DNA of 5,330 nucleotides from an uncultured Treponema sp. (GTDB lineage: Bacteria > Spirochaetota > Spirochaetia > Treponematales > Treponemataceae): positions 1-5,330 of the forward strand of contig CALELJ010000289.1 of the NCBI GenBank assembly GCA_937902445.1, written 5' to 3'. The notes under the pieces were generated by a model. That model made no database searches, was not told where the DNA came from, and saw nothing but the letters and a program-made list of their open reading frames with translations. The position numbers and the translations under genes are program-made. Shown here piece by piece: positions 3,759-5,330 of this stretch. Position 1 is the first letter of the stretch. Each line of letters starts with the position of its first letter.

Positions 3759-5330
3759 TCAAACAGGCAGTAATTGTAGCAGGCGGTCTTGGTTCACGTT
3801 TTGGAGACAGAACCAAGCTCATGCCAAAAGGATTTATTGAAATTGATGGTATTGCAATGGTTGAGCGTTCAGTTCGTAAACTCATTGCTTCTGGTGTAGA
3901 AGAAATCATTATCGGAACAGGCCACTGCTCTGAATACTACGATGAACTTGCAAAAAAATACCACATCATAAAGACTGTACGCAACGACAACTATGAAAAC
4001 ACATCATCAATGGGCACTCTCGAAGTCTGCGTTCCATACATCAAGGGAGACTTTCTTCTTCTTGAAAGCGACCTGATCTATGACGCAGTGGGACTCAAGG
4101 TTCTTCACAACGAAAGCCTCAAGAATGTAATTCTTGCAAGCGGAAAGTCAAACAGCCACGACGAAGTTTACCTGAAGACAAATGAAGACGGAATTCTCTG
4201 CGACGTTTCCAAAAACAAGGAGCAGATTGGAGAACCTGCAGGTGAACTGGTCGGAATCACAAAGATCAGCCTTGACTGTCTCAACAAGATGATGGCCTAC
4301 TACAAGTCAAGTCCAGACCTCATAAAGCTTGATTATGAAACAGCTCTCAAACAGGTTTCCCTTGACGGTGAAAGCGTATACCTTCACAAAATTGAATACT
4401 ATGCATGGACGGAAATCGATGACGAATCCATGCTTGACCGCGCCCTTAACGAAATCTGGCCACGCATCAAGGAAAACGAAAGCCTGAACAACATCCGCCG
4501 TGAAGTTCTCCTTAACCCGGGTCCTTCAACAACAAGCGACAGCGTAAAATATGCACAGGTTGTTGCCGACATCTGCCCTCGCGAACTTGAATTCGGAAAC
4601 CTTATGGAACAGATTGCAGAAGACCTTACAGCTTTTGTCGCAGATCCAAAAGACTACATCACTGTAATGTTCGGATGTTCTGGAACAGGTGCCGACGAGG
4701 CAATGGTAAGTTCCTGTGTTCCGCCGGAAGGAAAGCTGCTCGTGATCGACAACGGATCCTACGGTGCTCGTCTTGCAAAAATCGCTTCCGTTTACAACAT
4801 CGACATGGACGTATTCAAGTCTTCCACATATGAACCAATCGACATCAAGGCTGTTGAAGAACAGATGAAAAAAGCAAAGTACACAACTTTTGCAATGGTT
4901 CATCATGAAACAACAACTGGCCTTCTGAATCCTGTTGCAGAACTTTGCGGCCTTGCACATAAATACGGAATGACAACCATCGTCGACACAGTTTCGTCCT
5001 ACGGTGGAATGCCAATTGACCTTGCAAAAATGAACATCGATTTTGCAACATGTACATCAAACAAGCACATCGGCGGAATGGCAGGAATCGGTTTTGTAGT
5101 CTGCAAAAGATCTGAGCTTCTCAAACAGGAAGGCTGGCCGATGAGAAACTATTATCTCAACCTTCTTGACCAGTACAAGTATTTCCTTGAGACAAAGCAG
5201 ACACGCTTTACTCCACCTGTCCAGACACTTTATGCTTTGCGCCAGGCAATTACAGAGACAAAAGTTGAAACCATTGAAAAGCGCTATGCAAGATTCACGG
5301 CATGCTGGGAAATTCTTGTTTCAGCCCTGG
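3755..5330 (+). CDS. pntC: Bifunctional CTP:2-aminoethylphosphonate cytidylyltransferase / AEP transaminase (3' end outside window)
   Basis: The reading frame stays open from 3755 to the window end (525 codons). Residues 1 to about 235 are a nucleotidyltransferase that should join AEP to CTP, giving CMP-AEP and pyrophosphate: AGGLGSRFG at 9-17, PKGF at 24-27 (Lys25), ENTSSMGTL in the substrate region, ESD at 104-106 and WTEIDDE at 218-224, with Asp106 and Asp222 as likely metal ligands. From about 250 on it is a fold-type I aminotransferase of the PhnW/AEPT family, making AEP from phosphonoacetaldehyde and an amino donor: LNPGP at 253-257, GCSGTG at 307-312 (PLP phosphate), HHETTTG at 383-389, Asp411 in VDTVSS, and SNKHIGG with Lys437 as the PLP Schiff-base lysine. 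RFTPP at 484-488 probably includes the substrate-binding arginine. AEP transaminases are about 360-370 residues, so roughly 90 are missing. As I recall, the same fusion was characterised in Treponema denticola as PntC. The two activities are consecutive steps, so AEP need not leave the protein. Start chosen from the GGAG site and the overlap with ppd. Confidence 0.95.
   Translation, partial: MIKQAVIVAGGLGSRFGDRTKLMPKGFIEIDGIAMVERSVRKLIASGVEEIIIGTGHCSEYYDELAKKYHIIKTVRNDNYENTSSMGTLEVCVPYIKGDFLLLESDLIYDAVGLKVLHNESLKNVILASGKSNSHDEVYLKTNEDGILCDVSKNKEQIGEPAGELVGITKISLDCLNKMMAYYKSSPDLIKLDYETALKQVSLDGESVYLHKIEYYAWTEIDDESMLDRALNEIWPRIKENESLNNIRREVLLNPGPSTTSDSVKYAQVVADICPRELEFGNLMEQIAEDLTAFVADPKDYITVMFGCSGTGADEAMVSSCVPPEGKLLVIDNGSYGARLAKIASVYNIDMDVFKSSTYEPIDIKAVEEQMKKAKYTTFAMVHHETTTGLLNPVAELCGLAHKYGMTTIVDTVSSYGGMPIDLAKMNIDFATCTSNKHIGGMAGIGFVVCKRSELLKQEGWPMRNYYLNLLDQYKYFLETKQTRFTPPVQTLYALRQAITETKVETIEKRYARFTACWEILVSAL

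Noticed and set aside
3658..3909. 83-codon open frame on the minus strand across the ppd-pntC junction
   Set aside because: Covers the ends of two well-supported genes on the other strand and has no motif of its own.
4526..4960. 144-codon open frame on the minus strand
   Set aside because: It lies inside the aminotransferase half of pntC, whose PLP motifs are unmistakable on the plus strand. The minus-strand translation is rich in Cys and Phe, without family motifs; it is a shadow frame.
4508..5330. Aminotransferase half as part of AEP degradation (PhnW role)
   Set aside because: Fusion to a cytidylyltransferase domain and cotranscription with pepM and ppd indicate the biosynthetic direction; no phosphonatase gene is visible.

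Overview
The window reads as a bacterial biosynthetic locus for 2-aminoethylphosphonate (AEP) and its CMP-activated form. Codon choice, AT-rich intergenic DNA and, above all, the fusion of an AEP cytidylyltransferase to an AEP transaminase (PntC type, which I recall from Treponema denticola) point to a spirochaete of the genus Treponema. That assignment is inference; no rRNA or other marker is present.

Layout. Two transcription units diverge from a 137-bp intergenic region (1125-1261). Leftward (minus strand) are a LicC-type nucleotidyltransferase with an N-terminal winged helix-turn-helix (1124-237) and, 18 bp downstream, the first 72 codons of an ABC transporter ATPase that leaves the window at base 1. 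Rightward (plus strand) are pepM (1262-2563), ppd (2628-3758) and pntC (3755 to beyond 5330, open at its 3' end). ppd and pntC overlap by 4 bp (ATGA); pepM and ppd are separated by an unusual 64-bp leader.

Pathway. PepM turns phosphoenolpyruvate into phosphonopyruvate. Ppd decarboxylates it to phosphonoacetaldehyde, which makes the unfavourable first step irreversible. The C-terminal half of PntC transaminates the aldehyde to AEP, and its N-terminal half couples AEP to CMP. Three genes therefore encode four consecutive steps, supplying CMP-AEP for transfer to a lipid or surface glycan; the transferase must lie outside the window. The divergent LicC-like protein probably makes a comparable CDP-linked head group (CDP-choline or similar), so the locus may balance two decorations.

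Non-coding structure. The divergent region contains a perfect 18-bp inverted repeat with a one-base centre (1151-1187) and three copies of TGTTCAA, two of them forming an inverted repeat that reaches the pepM ribosome binding site. The pepM-ppd leader contains AATTATG in tandem, a strong Shine-Dalgarno sequence unusually far from the ppd start, and a perfect 8-bp hairpin between them that would restore normal spacing. The N-terminal cytidylyltransferase-like domain of PepM has lost the second His of its HxGH signature, suggesting a non-catalytic role. The core pathway is known; the less familiar parts are the regulatory DNA, the HTH-LicC fusion and the degenerate PepM domain.
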